The notes below the pieces were generated by a model that saw only the letters and a program-made list of their open reading frames with translations, was not told the DNA's origin and searched no databases. From positions 1 through 15,910 of the forward strand of contig JAISIO010000156.1 in the NCBI GenBank assembly GCA_031262005.1: 15,910 nt of DNA, read 5' to 3'. Positions 8,327-15,094 of the stretch are shown one piece after another. Numbering within the stretch: the stretch's first letter is position 1; every line of letters begins with the position of its first letter. The translations under genes were made by a program, and so were the position numbers. The DNA comes from Bacteroidales bacterium (GTDB lineage: Bacteria > Bacteroidota > Bacteroidia > Bacteroidales > UBA1715).

Positions 8327-8359
8327 CCTATTTCCTAACGCTTAATTCCTATTTCCTAA
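8327..8359 (+). repeat. 12-bp direct repeat in the prc-rlmD gap
   Basis: CCTATTTCCTAA occurs at 8327-8338 and again at 8348-8359, a 21-bp period, with the second copy ending three bases before the rlmD ATG. The placement directly at the start codon suggests either a slippage product or an element affecting translation initiation; nothing more can be read from it. Confidence 0.6.
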
Positions 8360-8362
8360 AAA

Positions 8363-9772
8363 ATGAGCAAGCGACAAAAAAGACTTCCCTACATAGAAAA
8401 CGTACACATAGAAACCATTGCCGCCGAAGGAAAGGCTATTGCCAAAATCGACGATTTGGTAGTGTTTATAGAAGGTGTGGTGCCGGGAGATATAGTCAAT
8501 ATACAACTAACCAAAAAACGAAAAAATTACTGCGAGGCGCGTGTGCAATCATTTGTAAAACAAAGCGATGTGCGTTGCAATGCGTTTTGTGCTCATTTTG
8601 GCATATGCGGTGGTTGTAAATGGCAAATTTTGCCTTATGCAAACCAATTGCAGTATAAACAACAGCAAGTAATAGATCAATTGACTCGCATAGGGCATTT
8701 ACAGATTGAAGAAACTCTACCGATTGCCGCTTCGCAAAAAACAGAATTTTATCGTAATAAATTGGAGTTTACCTTCTCAAACAAACGATGGATGACCACC
8801 GAAGAGATTGCAAGCAACGAACAAATCGCAAATCCCAATGCGCTTGGTTTTCACATTCCCGGTTTGTTCGACAAAGTTGTGAATATAGAAAAATGCTATT
8901 TGCAAAGCGATGAAAGTAACGAAATTCGTAATTTTATTCGGGAATTTGCCTATGCACACAATTATACGTTTTTCGATATTCGCAATCACAATGGATTGTT
9001 GCGCAATTTGATTATTCGTACCACCACCACAGGAGAGATTATGGTTGTTGTAGTTTTTTATGAAAACGATAGCGAAAAAATTTCCGCTTTGCTCCAAGCC
9101 GTACAAGAACAATTTCCGCAGATTACATCACTACTATATGTTGTCAACCAAAAAGCAAACGATACCATTCACGACCAAGAAATTCACTGCTATGCCGGGC
9201 GCAATTATATTGTGGAAACCATGGAAGGTTTGCAGTTTAAAATAGGAGCGAAGTCGTTTTATCAAACAAATTCGGAGCAAGCGTATACATTATATAGTAT
9301 AGCGCGAAATTTTGCGCAACTGAACGGTAACGAAATAGTGTATGACCTCTACACGGGTATTGGTACAATTGCCAATTTTGTAGCAGCGCATGCGGCAAAA
9401 GTTGTTGGTATAGAATACGTGCCCGAAGCAATTGTTGATGCCAAAGAAAATTCGGAGCAAAACAATATTGCAAATACAACATTCTACTCAGGCGATATGA
9501 AAGATATTCTGACTGATGAATTTATAGCTGCCCACGGCACGCCCGACGTTATTATAACCGACCCGCCTCGAGCAGGAATGCACCAATCGGTGGTGGAAAC
9601 TATTCTACGCTGTGCACCTAAGCGAATAGTATATGTTAGTTGTAATCCGGCAACGCAAGCGCGTGATATTCAGTTAATGAGTGAACAGTATGCTGTGAAA
9701 AAATTGCAAGCAGTTGATATGTTCCCGCATACACACCATGTAGAAAATGTAGTGCTTTTGGAAAAAAAGTAA
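8363..9772 (+). CDS. rlmD: 23S rRNA (uracil-5-)-methyltransferase RlmD/RumA
   Basis: The protein has 469 residues and belongs to the TrmA/RlmD family, which makes 5-methyluridine in RNA using SAM. An N-terminal TRAM RNA-binding domain covers about 8-65. The [4Fe-4S] ligands fit the RlmD pattern C-x5-C-x2-C plus a distant Cys: C76, C82, C85 and C178, with an extra C72 beside them. The Rossmann methyltransferase domain starts at about 285, with YDLYTGIGTIANFVA (327-341) as the SAM site and DPPRAG (400-405). The SCNPAT loop carries the nucleophile C427, and E461 in HVENVVLL is the presumed base. The Fe-S cysteines favour RlmD over TrmA. RlmC, another m5U enzyme with Fe-S cysteines, or a lineage-specific target cannot be excluded from sequence alone. 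Target position 1939 is known for the E. coli enzyme and is inferred here. Confidence 0.9.
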   Translation: MSKRQKRLPYIENVHIETIAAEGKAIAKIDDLVVFIEGVVPGDIVNIQLTKKRKNYCEARVQSFVKQSDVRCNAFCAHFGICGGCKWQILPYANQLQYKQQQVIDQLTRIGHLQIEETLPIAASQKTEFYRNKLEFTFSNKRWMTTEEIASNEQIANPNALGFHIPGLFDKVVNIEKCYLQSDESNEIRNFIREFAYAHNYTFFDIRNHNGLLRNLIIRTTTTGEIMVVVVFYENDSEKISALLQAVQEQFPQITSLLYVVNQKANDTIHDQEIHCYAGRNYIVETMEGLQFKIGAKSFYQTNSEQAYTLYSIARNFAQLNGNEIVYDLYTGIGTIANFVAAHAAKVVGIEYVPEAIVDAKENSEQNNIANTTFYSGDMKDILTDEFIAAHGTPDVIITDPPRAGMHQSVVETILRCAPKRIVYVSCNPATQARDIQLMSEQYAVKKLQAVDMFPHTHHVENVVLLEKK

Positions 9773-9836
9773 TTGAGTTTTGTACATAAAAAATCCTCTT
9801 GATAGAGGTTGATGTTTAAGTCTTTTGAATAGTTTC

Positions 9837-9849
9837 TTGTGTAACACAA
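9837..9849. repeat. Small palindrome upstream of atpD
   Basis: TTGTGT and ACACAA flank a single A, giving a 13-base palindrome of the size of a dimeric regulator site. It lies about 120 bp before the atpD start. Functional meaning is unproven. Confidence 0.35.
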
Positions 9850-9854
9850 ATTAA

Positions 9855-9905
9855 GAAAGACAATGACTTTTAGAAAAAAAAACACACACAATTCATTGTC
9901 GTTTC
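9855..9905. repeat. Inverted repeat overlapping the putative atpD promoter
   Basis: The arms GAAAGACAATGA (9855-9866) and TCATTGTCGTTTC (9893-9905) are complementary over 12 pairs with one bulged C, separated by an A-rich 26-base spacer. The right arm contains the TTG that could serve as the -33 element of the atpD promoter. No T-tract follows on the plus strand, so it does not look like a terminator for rlmD. Confidence 0.45.
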
Positions 9906-9925
9906 AAAAAAAAACGTAATATTTG
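9896..9925 (+). promoter_or_regulatory. Possible promoter of atpDC
   Basis: A TTG (9896-9898) is followed after 19 bases by AATATTTG (9918-9925), one base away from the Bacteroidota -7 consensus TAnnTTTG. The spacing is right for the -33/-7 pair. The transcript would start about 35 bases before the atpD ATG. Confidence 0.4.
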
Positions 9926-9966
9926 TGCTAATGTAATCATGCAGTAATTAATACACATTAATTTAT

Positions 9967-11475
9967 ATGTCTAAAAATATAGGAAAAATTGTTCAAATCA
10001 TTGGTCCGGTGGTGGACGTGAGTTTTGAAGAAACGGGCAGTTCGTTGCCGCAAATTCTTGATGCATTAGAAATTCGTAGAGAAAATGGTCAAGTAGTAGT
10101 GTTAGAATGTCAGCAACACGTGGGCGAAAAAACGGTTCGTTGCGTTGCCATGGATTCCACCGACGGTATGAGTAGGGGAATGGAAGTGGTGGCAACCGGT
10201 TCGCAAATTGTAATGCCTGTGGGTGACAAAGTTCGTGGACGATTATTCAACGTTACCGGCGATGCTATTGATGGTATAGGCGAAGTGTCAAAAGAAGGCG
10301 GCTATCCAATTCACGCAGAACCGCCTGCATACGAAAATCTTTCAACTAATTCCGAAATTTTATATACAGGTATTAAAGTGATAGACTTGATAGAACCGTA
10401 TGCAAAAGGTGGTAAAATCGGTCTTTTCGGAGGTGCCGGTGTAGGAAAAACGGTACTTATTCAGGAATTGATTAATAATATTGCAAAAGCATATTCGGGA
10501 CTTTCTGTATTTGCTGGTGTAGGCGAGCGTACTCGTGAAGGAAACGACCTTTTGCGAGAAATGATAGAATCGGGCATTGTAAAATATGGCGATGAATTTG
10601 TGGAAAGTCTTGAAAAAGGCGGATGGGACTTATCGAAAATTGATACAAAAGCATTAGAGGAATCGTCGCTTGCCATGGTATTCGGTCAAATGAATGAACC
10701 TCCGGGTGCTCGTGCTCGTGTGGCTCTTTCGGGATTGACCATTGCCGAAAATTTCCGTGATGGTGATGAAAAATCTGGCGGACGTGATATCCTTTTATTC
10801 GTCGATAATATATTCCGTTTTACACAAGCGGGTTCCGAAGTATCGGCTCTTTTAGGTCGTATGCCGTCGGCGGTGGGTTATCAGCCTACACTTGCTACTG
10901 AGATGGGACTTTTGCAAGAGCGTATTACATCAACTAAACGAGGTTCAATTACTTCGGTACAAGCAATTTATGTGCCTGCCGATGACTTAACCGACCCTGC
11001 TCCGGCTACTGCGTTTGCGCATTTGGATGCAACTACGGTGCTTAGTCGTAAAATTGTGGAGCTTGGTATTTATCCTGCGGTTGATCCGTTGGAATCGTCT
11101 TCTCGTATATTAACGCCTGAAATTGTGGGCGAAGCGCATTATAACACGGCACAACGAGTAATTCAAATTTTACAACGCAATAAAGAATTACAAGATATTA
11201 TTGCAATTCTTGGTATGGACGAACTTTCGGAAGAAGACAAACTTGTAGTACATCGCGCTCGCCGTGTGCAACGTTTCCTTTCGCAACCTTTCCATGTAGC
11301 CGAGCAATTTACTGGTATGCCGGGTAAACTTGTGGCAATTGAAGATACTATAAAAGGGTTTAATATGATTATTGACGGTGAGGTTGATAAATATCCGGAA
11401 GCCGCATTCAACTTAGTGGGAACAATTGAAGAAGCAATTGAAAAAGGTGAAAAACTTTTGGCTAACCTTAAATAA
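9967..11475 (+). CDS. atpD: F0F1 ATP synthase subunit beta
   Basis: This is the catalytic beta subunit of the F1 head, 502 residues, full length. The N-terminal beta-barrel (about 5-80) precedes the nucleotide-binding core, with the Walker A loop GGAGVGKT (155-162), the GERTREGNDL segment whose E187 is the catalytic glutamate, and Walker B LLFVD (276-280). MPSAVGYQPTLATEMG (299-314) and the DELSEEDK motif (418-425) of the C-terminal domain are both present. An insertion around 206-232 (GDEFVESLEKGGWDLSKID), which E. coli lacks, is typical of the phylum. It acts at the inner membrane, making ATP from ADP and phosphate with the proton or sodium motive force. atpC follows after nine bases. The alpha, gamma, delta and F0 genes are not in this window, so the ATP synthase genes are split or lie further away. 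Confidence 0.98.
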   Translation: MSKNIGKIVQIIGPVVDVSFEETGSSLPQILDALEIRRENGQVVVLECQQHVGEKTVRCVAMDSTDGMSRGMEVVATGSQIVMPVGDKVRGRLFNVTGDAIDGIGEVSKEGGYPIHAEPPAYENLSTNSEILYTGIKVIDLIEPYAKGGKIGLFGGAGVGKTVLIQELINNIAKAYSGLSVFAGVGERTREGNDLLREMIESGIVKYGDEFVESLEKGGWDLSKIDTKALEESSLAMVFGQMNEPPGARARVALSGLTIAENFRDGDEKSGGRDILLFVDNIFRFTQAGSEVSALLGRMPSAVGYQPTLATEMGLLQERITSTKRGSITSVQAIYVPADDLTDPAPATAFAHLDATTVLSRKIVELGIYPAVDPLESSSRILTPEIVGEAHYNTAQRVIQILQRNKELQDIIAILGMDELSEEDKLVVHRARRVQRFLSQPFHVAEQFTGMPGKLVAIEDTIKGFNMIIDGEVDKYPEAAFNLVGTIEEAIEKGEKLLANLK

Positions 11476-11484
11476 TTGAAAGGT

Positions 11485-11721
11485 ATGGAAATAGAAATTT
11501 TAAGTCCAACCGAACAAATTTTTGCAGGCACAGTGAAACAAGTAAATCTGCCTGGCGCAAATGGCTCGTTTGAAATACTTGAGAATCATGCACCTATAAT
11601 ATCAATCCTCACGCAGGGCGAAGTTCGTATTGTTGATTCGCAAGGACAACATCGTACCTTTACAATTACCGGCGGAGTTGTTGAACAATCGAACCATAAA
11701 GTTCTGCTGCTTGTAGACTAA
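11485..11721 (+). CDS. atpC: F0F1 ATP synthase subunit epsilon (single-domain form)
   Basis: The 78-residue product MEIEILSPTEQIF...HKVLLLVD is the N-terminal beta-sandwich of epsilon, with the conserved LPGANGSFEILENHAPIISI stretch (about 22-41). It stops where E. coli epsilon (about 139 residues) goes on into the two regulatory helices. Short epsilons of this kind are usual in Bacteroidota, so this is a complete gene, not a truncation. I chose the ATG at 11485. An in-frame TTG directly after the atpD stop (11476) would add three residues, MKG, but ATG gives the usual family N-terminus. It must be co-transcribed with atpD. Without the C-terminal helices it cannot make the up/down inhibitory switch known from E. 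coli. Confidence 0.92.
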   Translation: MEIEILSPTEQIFAGTVKQVNLPGANGSFEILENHAPIISILTQGEVRIVDSQGQHRTFTITGGVVEQSNHKVLLLVD

Positions 11722-11751
11722 ATTAAAAATAACTGAATAATAGAGTAACTG

Positions 11752-11797
11752 AATAACCGATTTAGCAAATTAGTCGATTATTCGGTTATTTTATTAT
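11752..11797 (+). terminator. Probable terminator of atpDC
   Basis: AATAACCGA (11752-11760) pairs with TCGGTTATT (11782-11790), a perfect 9-bp stem with a 21-base loop, followed by TTATTAT. The position, 30 bp past the atpC stop, fits a terminator, though the loop is long and the T-tract interrupted. Just upstream TAACTGAATAA is repeated (11730-11740, 11746-11756). Confidence 0.5.
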
Positions 11798-11842
11798 CGG
11801 CTTATTGCTTACTCGATTTTATTCTATATATGCTAATGTACC

Positions 11843-12256
11843 ATGAAACAAAAATCAATTATTTTCACACCTACACTTAATTCTACGTTTTTCGTTGTTG
11901 TTTCGGCACTCAACGAATTTAATTTTTGTGCCGCATTGAACGAAATGTTGGGTATCTCTTTGCGTTTGGCTCCATCGATAGATGAAACTACAATACACAA
12001 TTTGTACACAGGTAATGATGAATTGCGCCATATTTCAATTGAAGTACTTGTAAACAAAAACTTACGTAGTGTGTGCTTCGATTTTTTAGAGAATATTGAT
12101 TATGTTATCCGAGTAAATAATTTTTCAACAGAAAGTGAGGAACAACATTTTCAAGAACAATTGTTAACTATAGAACAATGCACTTTTGTTCAAAAGCTCG
12201 ACCTTTCACAACTTATATCCAAACAAATGAGGCAGTTGCAACTTGTGTTTGTATAG
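11843..12256 (+). CDS. Small IPExxxVDY-like family protein, function unknown
   Basis: The 137-residue protein has no signal peptide or membrane segment. It resembles the Bacteroidetes IPExxxVDY family: an N-terminal strand block FFVVVSALNEFNFCAALNEMLGISL (about 16-40), like the family's F-x-L...yrLcw-iN..L pattern. It then has FDFLENIDYVIRV (79-91) at the place of the naming motif, and a C-terminal part ending KLDLSQLISKQMRQLQLVF (118-136), like the family's tail ending in LKSK-NL. The naming motif is degenerate: FLE for IPE, and IDY for VDY after one residue instead of three. The family has no known function; in relatives it often lies near the pyruvate kinase gene, and here it is 124 bp before pgk, another lower-glycolysis gene. 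The assignment rests on recognition by eye. If wrong, this is an unplaced small cytoplasmic protein. It has its own ATG and follows the atpDC terminator. Confidence 0.62.
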   Translation: MKQKSIIFTPTLNSTFFVVVSALNEFNFCAALNEMLGISLRLAPSIDETTIHNLYTGNDELRHISIEVLVNKNLRSVCFDFLENIDYVIRVNNFSTESEEQHFQEQLLTIEQCTFVQKLDLSQLISKQMRQLQLVFV

Positions 12257-12310
12257 AACACTGTGTAAGAGTAGCAAATTGTATTCAAAATTAACATTTC
12301 GATAATCGTA

Positions 12311-12343
12311 ATTGCTGTAATTGAGAATTATTTTGTATTTTTG
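12311..12343 (+). promoter_or_regulatory. Promoter of pgk (Bacteroidota -33/-7 type)
   Basis: ATTG (12311-12314) stands 21 bases before TATTTTTG (12336-12343), a full match to TAnnTTTG with correct spacing. Transcription would begin near 12350, about 30 bases before the pgk ATG. This also argues against any upstream start codon for pgk. Confidence 0.62.
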
Positions 12344-12380
12344 GTCGCTAAAAAAGTATAAACCTATTAAAAATAATACA

Positions 12381-13646
12381 ATGCAAGTAATTGACAATTT
12401 TAATTTTGCAGGCAAAAAAGCAATCGTTCGTGTTGATTTTAATGTGCCTTTAAACAAAGAAACAGGAGAAGTAAGCGATGAAACTCGTATTCGCGGTGCT
12501 TTACCTACAATTAACAAAATTCTTTCAGACGGAGGAGCTGTGATTCTCATGTCGCATATGGGACGTCCAAAACAAAACCCTGATCCAAAATGTTCGTTAA
12601 AACAAATTATTCCTGCCGTTTCAAGAAATCTTGGCGGAAAAGAAATCAAATTTGTGGACGACTGCATGAAAGCCAGCGATGCTGCAAAAGCTCTTAAAAT
12701 GGGTGAAGTTTTAATGTTGGAAAATCTTCGTTTTTATGAAGAAGAAGAAGGCAAAGCCCGCACTGCAGAAGATGCAAGCGATGAAGAAAAAGCAGCAGCA
12801 AAAGCTCGTGTAAAAGCATCGCAAAAAGAATTTACAAAAACCTTGGCAAGCTATGCCGATGTATATGTGAACGATGCTTTCGGAACAGCTCACCGTGCAC
12901 ATGCTTCTACTGCATTGATTGCTGATTTATTCAGTACTGAAAATAAAATGTTTGGTTTCCTTATCAATAGCGAATTGAAAGCTATGGATATGGTGCTTCA
13001 ATCGAAAGAAGCTCCTAAAACTGCCATTATGGGTGGTGCAAAAGTATCCGATAAAATTCAAATCATTTCTCGTTTGCTACCAACTATCGACAATTTAATT
13101 ATTGGTGGTGGTATGACCTATACCTTTATAAAGGCACAAGGTGGAAAAATTGGAAATTCTTTATGCGAAAGCGATAAACTTGATTTGGCTCTTGATATTT
13201 TGAAAAAAGCAAAAGAAAACAATGTAAATGTGTATATTCCAACTGATGCTGTGAATGCCGATAAATTTGACGCTAACGCAAATACCAGTATTTCAAAAAC
13301 AAACGAAACTCCCGATGGTTGGATGGGCTTAGACATTGCCGATGAAACCATTGCTCAATTCTCTGACGTAATTTCAAAATCGAAAATCGTACTTTGGAAT
13401 GGTCCTATGGGCGTGTTTGAAATGGATAAATTTTCAAAAGGAACGTCAGCAATAGCACAAGCATTGGCTGCAGCTACTGCAAAAGGCGCATTTACTCTAA
13501 TCGGTGGTGGCGACTCTGTGGCAGCTATCAACAAAAACAAACTTGCTGATAAAGTAAGCTATGTTTCTACAGGTGGTGGTGCCATGTTGGAATATATGGA
13601 AGGAAAAGTACTTCCGGGTATTGCGGCAATTAGAGGCGATAAATAA
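12381..13646 (+). CDS. pgk: Phosphoglycerate kinase
   Basis: The 421-residue cytoplasmic enzyme converts 1,3-bisphosphoglycerate and ADP to 3-phosphoglycerate and ATP in glycolysis. The signature RVDFNVPL is at 17-24, the substrate-binding histidine/arginine stretch SHMGRPK at 58-64, ENLRFY at 114-119, NDAFGTAHRAHAS at 164-176 and GAKVSDKI at 219-226. The C-lobe nucleotide site has LWNGPMGVFE (338-347), GGGDSVAA (375-382) and STGGGAMLE (396-404). It is about 30 residues longer than E. coli Pgk, mainly through a charged Ala/Lys/Glu-rich insertion at about 120-152 that I associate with Bacteroidales enzymes. I chose the ATG giving MQVIDNFNF; the same frame is open back to 12321, but that stretch holds the promoter. 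A strong terminator follows the stop, so it is probably monocistronic. Confidence 0.98.
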   Translation: MQVIDNFNFAGKKAIVRVDFNVPLNKETGEVSDETRIRGALPTINKILSDGGAVILMSHMGRPKQNPDPKCSLKQIIPAVSRNLGGKEIKFVDDCMKASDAAKALKMGEVLMLENLRFYEEEEGKARTAEDASDEEKAAAKARVKASQKEFTKTLASYADVYVNDAFGTAHRAHASTALIADLFSTENKMFGFLINSELKAMDMVLQSKEAPKTAIMGGAKVSDKIQIISRLLPTIDNLIIGGGMTYTFIKAQGGKIGNSLCESDKLDLALDILKKAKENNVNVYIPTDAVNADKFDANANTSISKTNETPDGWMGLDIADETIAQFSDVISKSKIVLWNGPMGVFEMDKFSKGTSAIAQALAAATAKGAFTLIGGGDSVAAINKNKLADKVSYVSTGGGAMLEYMEGKVLPGIAAIRGDK

Positions 13647-13648
13647 CA

Positions 13649-13664
13649 AGTTTTGTACAAAACT
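13649..13664. repeat. Perfect 16-bp palindrome behind pgk
   Basis: AGTTTTGTACAAAACT is self-complementary over its full length and begins two bases after the pgk stop, ten bases before the terminator stem. It may be a regulator site, or help shape the mRNA 3' end. Confidence 0.4.
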
Positions 13665-13674
13665 AAATTGTAAT

Positions 13675-13709
13675 AAAAAGCAGGAAGTTTCAAACTTTCT
13701 GCTTTTTTT
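13675..13709 (+). terminator. Rho-independent terminator of pgk
   Basis: A 14-bp stem (13675-13688 with 13694-13707) has one G-U pair and a 5-base loop. The right arm ends in a run of seven T. It stands 28 bp past the pgk stop and before the rimO start, so rimO should have its own promoter. Confidence 0.88.
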
Positions 13710-13753
13710 GTACTTTTACCTCCCTTATCTTTCCGTTTCTAAAAACATAAAAA

Positions 13754-15040
13754 ATGCAAAAAACAATAAACATAATAACACTCGGCTGTTCTAAAAATCT
13801 TGTTGATTCCGAACGCTTGGCTCGTCAGTTGGCAGCCTTGAATTATCGGGTAGTATTTGATAGTAACAGGTTTACGCCGATTGTAATTATTAATACTTGC
13901 GGTTTTATACACGATGCAAAAGAAGAGTCGGTTCAAACAATTTTGAATGCAATTCAAGCAAAAGAACAAGGAAAAATAAAACAGGTTTTTGTTATTGGTT
14001 GTTTATCAGAGCGATATGCAAATGAACTGCGTTCTGAAATTCCAGAAGTCGATGCGTATTTTGGTGCACGTAATTTTGCCGATGTCTTGCAGGCTTTACA
14101 ATCTGAGCAAGCTGATGGATTGTTGCAAGAACGTATACTTTCAACGCCCAAACATATTTCATACTTAAAACTTGCCGAAGGTTGTAATCGTAAGTGTGCA
14201 TTTTGTGCTATTCCCGCAATACGTGGTGCTCATGTTTCAACGCCAATTAAAACACTGGTGCAGGAAGCTCAGTTTTTAGCAAAGCACGGTGTAAAGGAAT
14301 TGTCTCTTATTTCACAAGATTTATCGTACTATGGTGTGGATTTGTATAAAAAAAATGCTTTGGCAGAACTCTTACCACAATTAGAAGCTATTGATGGTTT
14401 GGAATGGATACGCTTGCATTATTTGTATCCTAACAATTTCCCGGTAGAAATATTGCCGCTTATGCAACAATCGCAAAAAATCTGTCATTATATTGATATT
14501 CCGTTTCAACATTCGTCAAGTGTAGTGTTAAACGCCATGCGTCGTGGTAGCAGCGAAGAAGAAACGTGGAAATTAATAGAAACCATGCGCACAGCAGTTC
14601 CTGATATTGCCATTCGTACATCGTTGATTGTGGGCTATCCGAGCGAAACCGAACAGGAATTTGAAAAATTGTTGCAATTTGTACGCCATGCTCAATTCGA
14701 TAGAGTAGGAGTGTTTACCTATTCGCACGAAGAAGGCACGTATGCTGCGGAACAGTATAAAGATGCTATTCCGCAACACGAAAAAGAAGCACGACGTGAT
14801 GCGGTAATGACATTGCAAAATGAAATTTCACTTCAGAAAAACAAGCAACATATAGGAAAAATAATGAAAGTGCTTGTTGATAGAAAAGAAGGAAATTCTT
14901 ACGTCGGAAGAACGCAATATGATGCCTATGAAGTTGATAATGAAGTGATAATTAATTCAGCGAAGAGGTTGTTTGTTGGGAAATTTTATAGCGTTCGCAT
15001 TGATAATGCCGATGCATATGAATTGATAGGAGAAATATAA
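13754..15040 (+). CDS. rimO: Ribosomal protein S12 methylthiotransferase RimO
   Basis: The 428-residue protein is a radical-SAM methylthiotransferase that adds a methylthio group to an aspartate of ribosomal protein S12 (D89 in E. coli). The N-terminal UPF0004 domain begins ITLGCSKNLVDSE and binds one [4Fe-4S] cluster through C12, C49 (NTCGF) and C83 (IGCLSER). The radical-SAM domain has C144, C148 and C151 in EGCNRKCAFCAIP. A short C-terminal TRAM domain (about 365-428) binds the substrate. GCSKNLVDSE and the overall length favour RimO over the tRNA enzyme MiaB. The ATG lies 44 bp past the pgk terminator. No clear TAnnTTTG/-33 pair is visible; TATCTTTC at 13726-13733 is a one-mismatch -7 candidate with poor spacing to TTTG. 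It converges with the Wzz-like gene. Confidence 0.96.
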   Translation: MQKTINIITLGCSKNLVDSERLARQLAALNYRVVFDSNRFTPIVIINTCGFIHDAKEESVQTILNAIQAKEQGKIKQVFVIGCLSERYANELRSEIPEVDAYFGARNFADVLQALQSEQADGLLQERILSTPKHISYLKLAEGCNRKCAFCAIPAIRGAHVSTPIKTLVQEAQFLAKHGVKELSLISQDLSYYGVDLYKKNALAELLPQLEAIDGLEWIRLHYLYPNNFPVEILPLMQQSQKICHYIDIPFQHSSSVVLNAMRRGSSEEETWKLIETMRTAVPDIAIRTSLIVGYPSETEQEFEKLLQFVRHAQFDRVGVFTYSHEEGTYAAEQYKDAIPQHEKEARRDAVMTLQNEISLQKNKQHIGKIMKVLVDRKEGNSYVGRTQYDAYEVDNEVIINSAKRLFVGKFYSVRIDNADAYELIGEI

Positions 15041-15069
15041 CTTTTCCAAAGTGCGGAACTTTGGAAAAG
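15041..15069. terminator. Bidirectional terminator between rimO and the Wzz-like gene
   Basis: CTTTTCCAAAGT (15041-15052) and ACTTTGGAAAAG (15058-15069) are perfect complements around a GCGGA loop. The hairpin starts immediately after the rimO stop and ends 25 bp before the stop of the convergent gene, so it can end transcripts from both sides. Confidence 0.8.
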
Positions 15070-15094
15070 TATCAGAATCTATATTTCTTGTTTT

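Noticed and set aside
9795..9808. Hairpin CCTCT-TGAT-AGAGG behind rlmD as a terminator
   Set aside because: The stem is only five pairs and no T-tract follows.
11476..11484. TTG start for atpC directly after the atpD stop
   Set aside because: The ATG nine bases later gives the normal epsilon N-terminus and is the more usual start codon.
12321..12380. Upstream extension of pgk by 20 codons
   Set aside because: The stretch contains the TATTTTTG promoter box and the added residues do not match Pgk N-termini.
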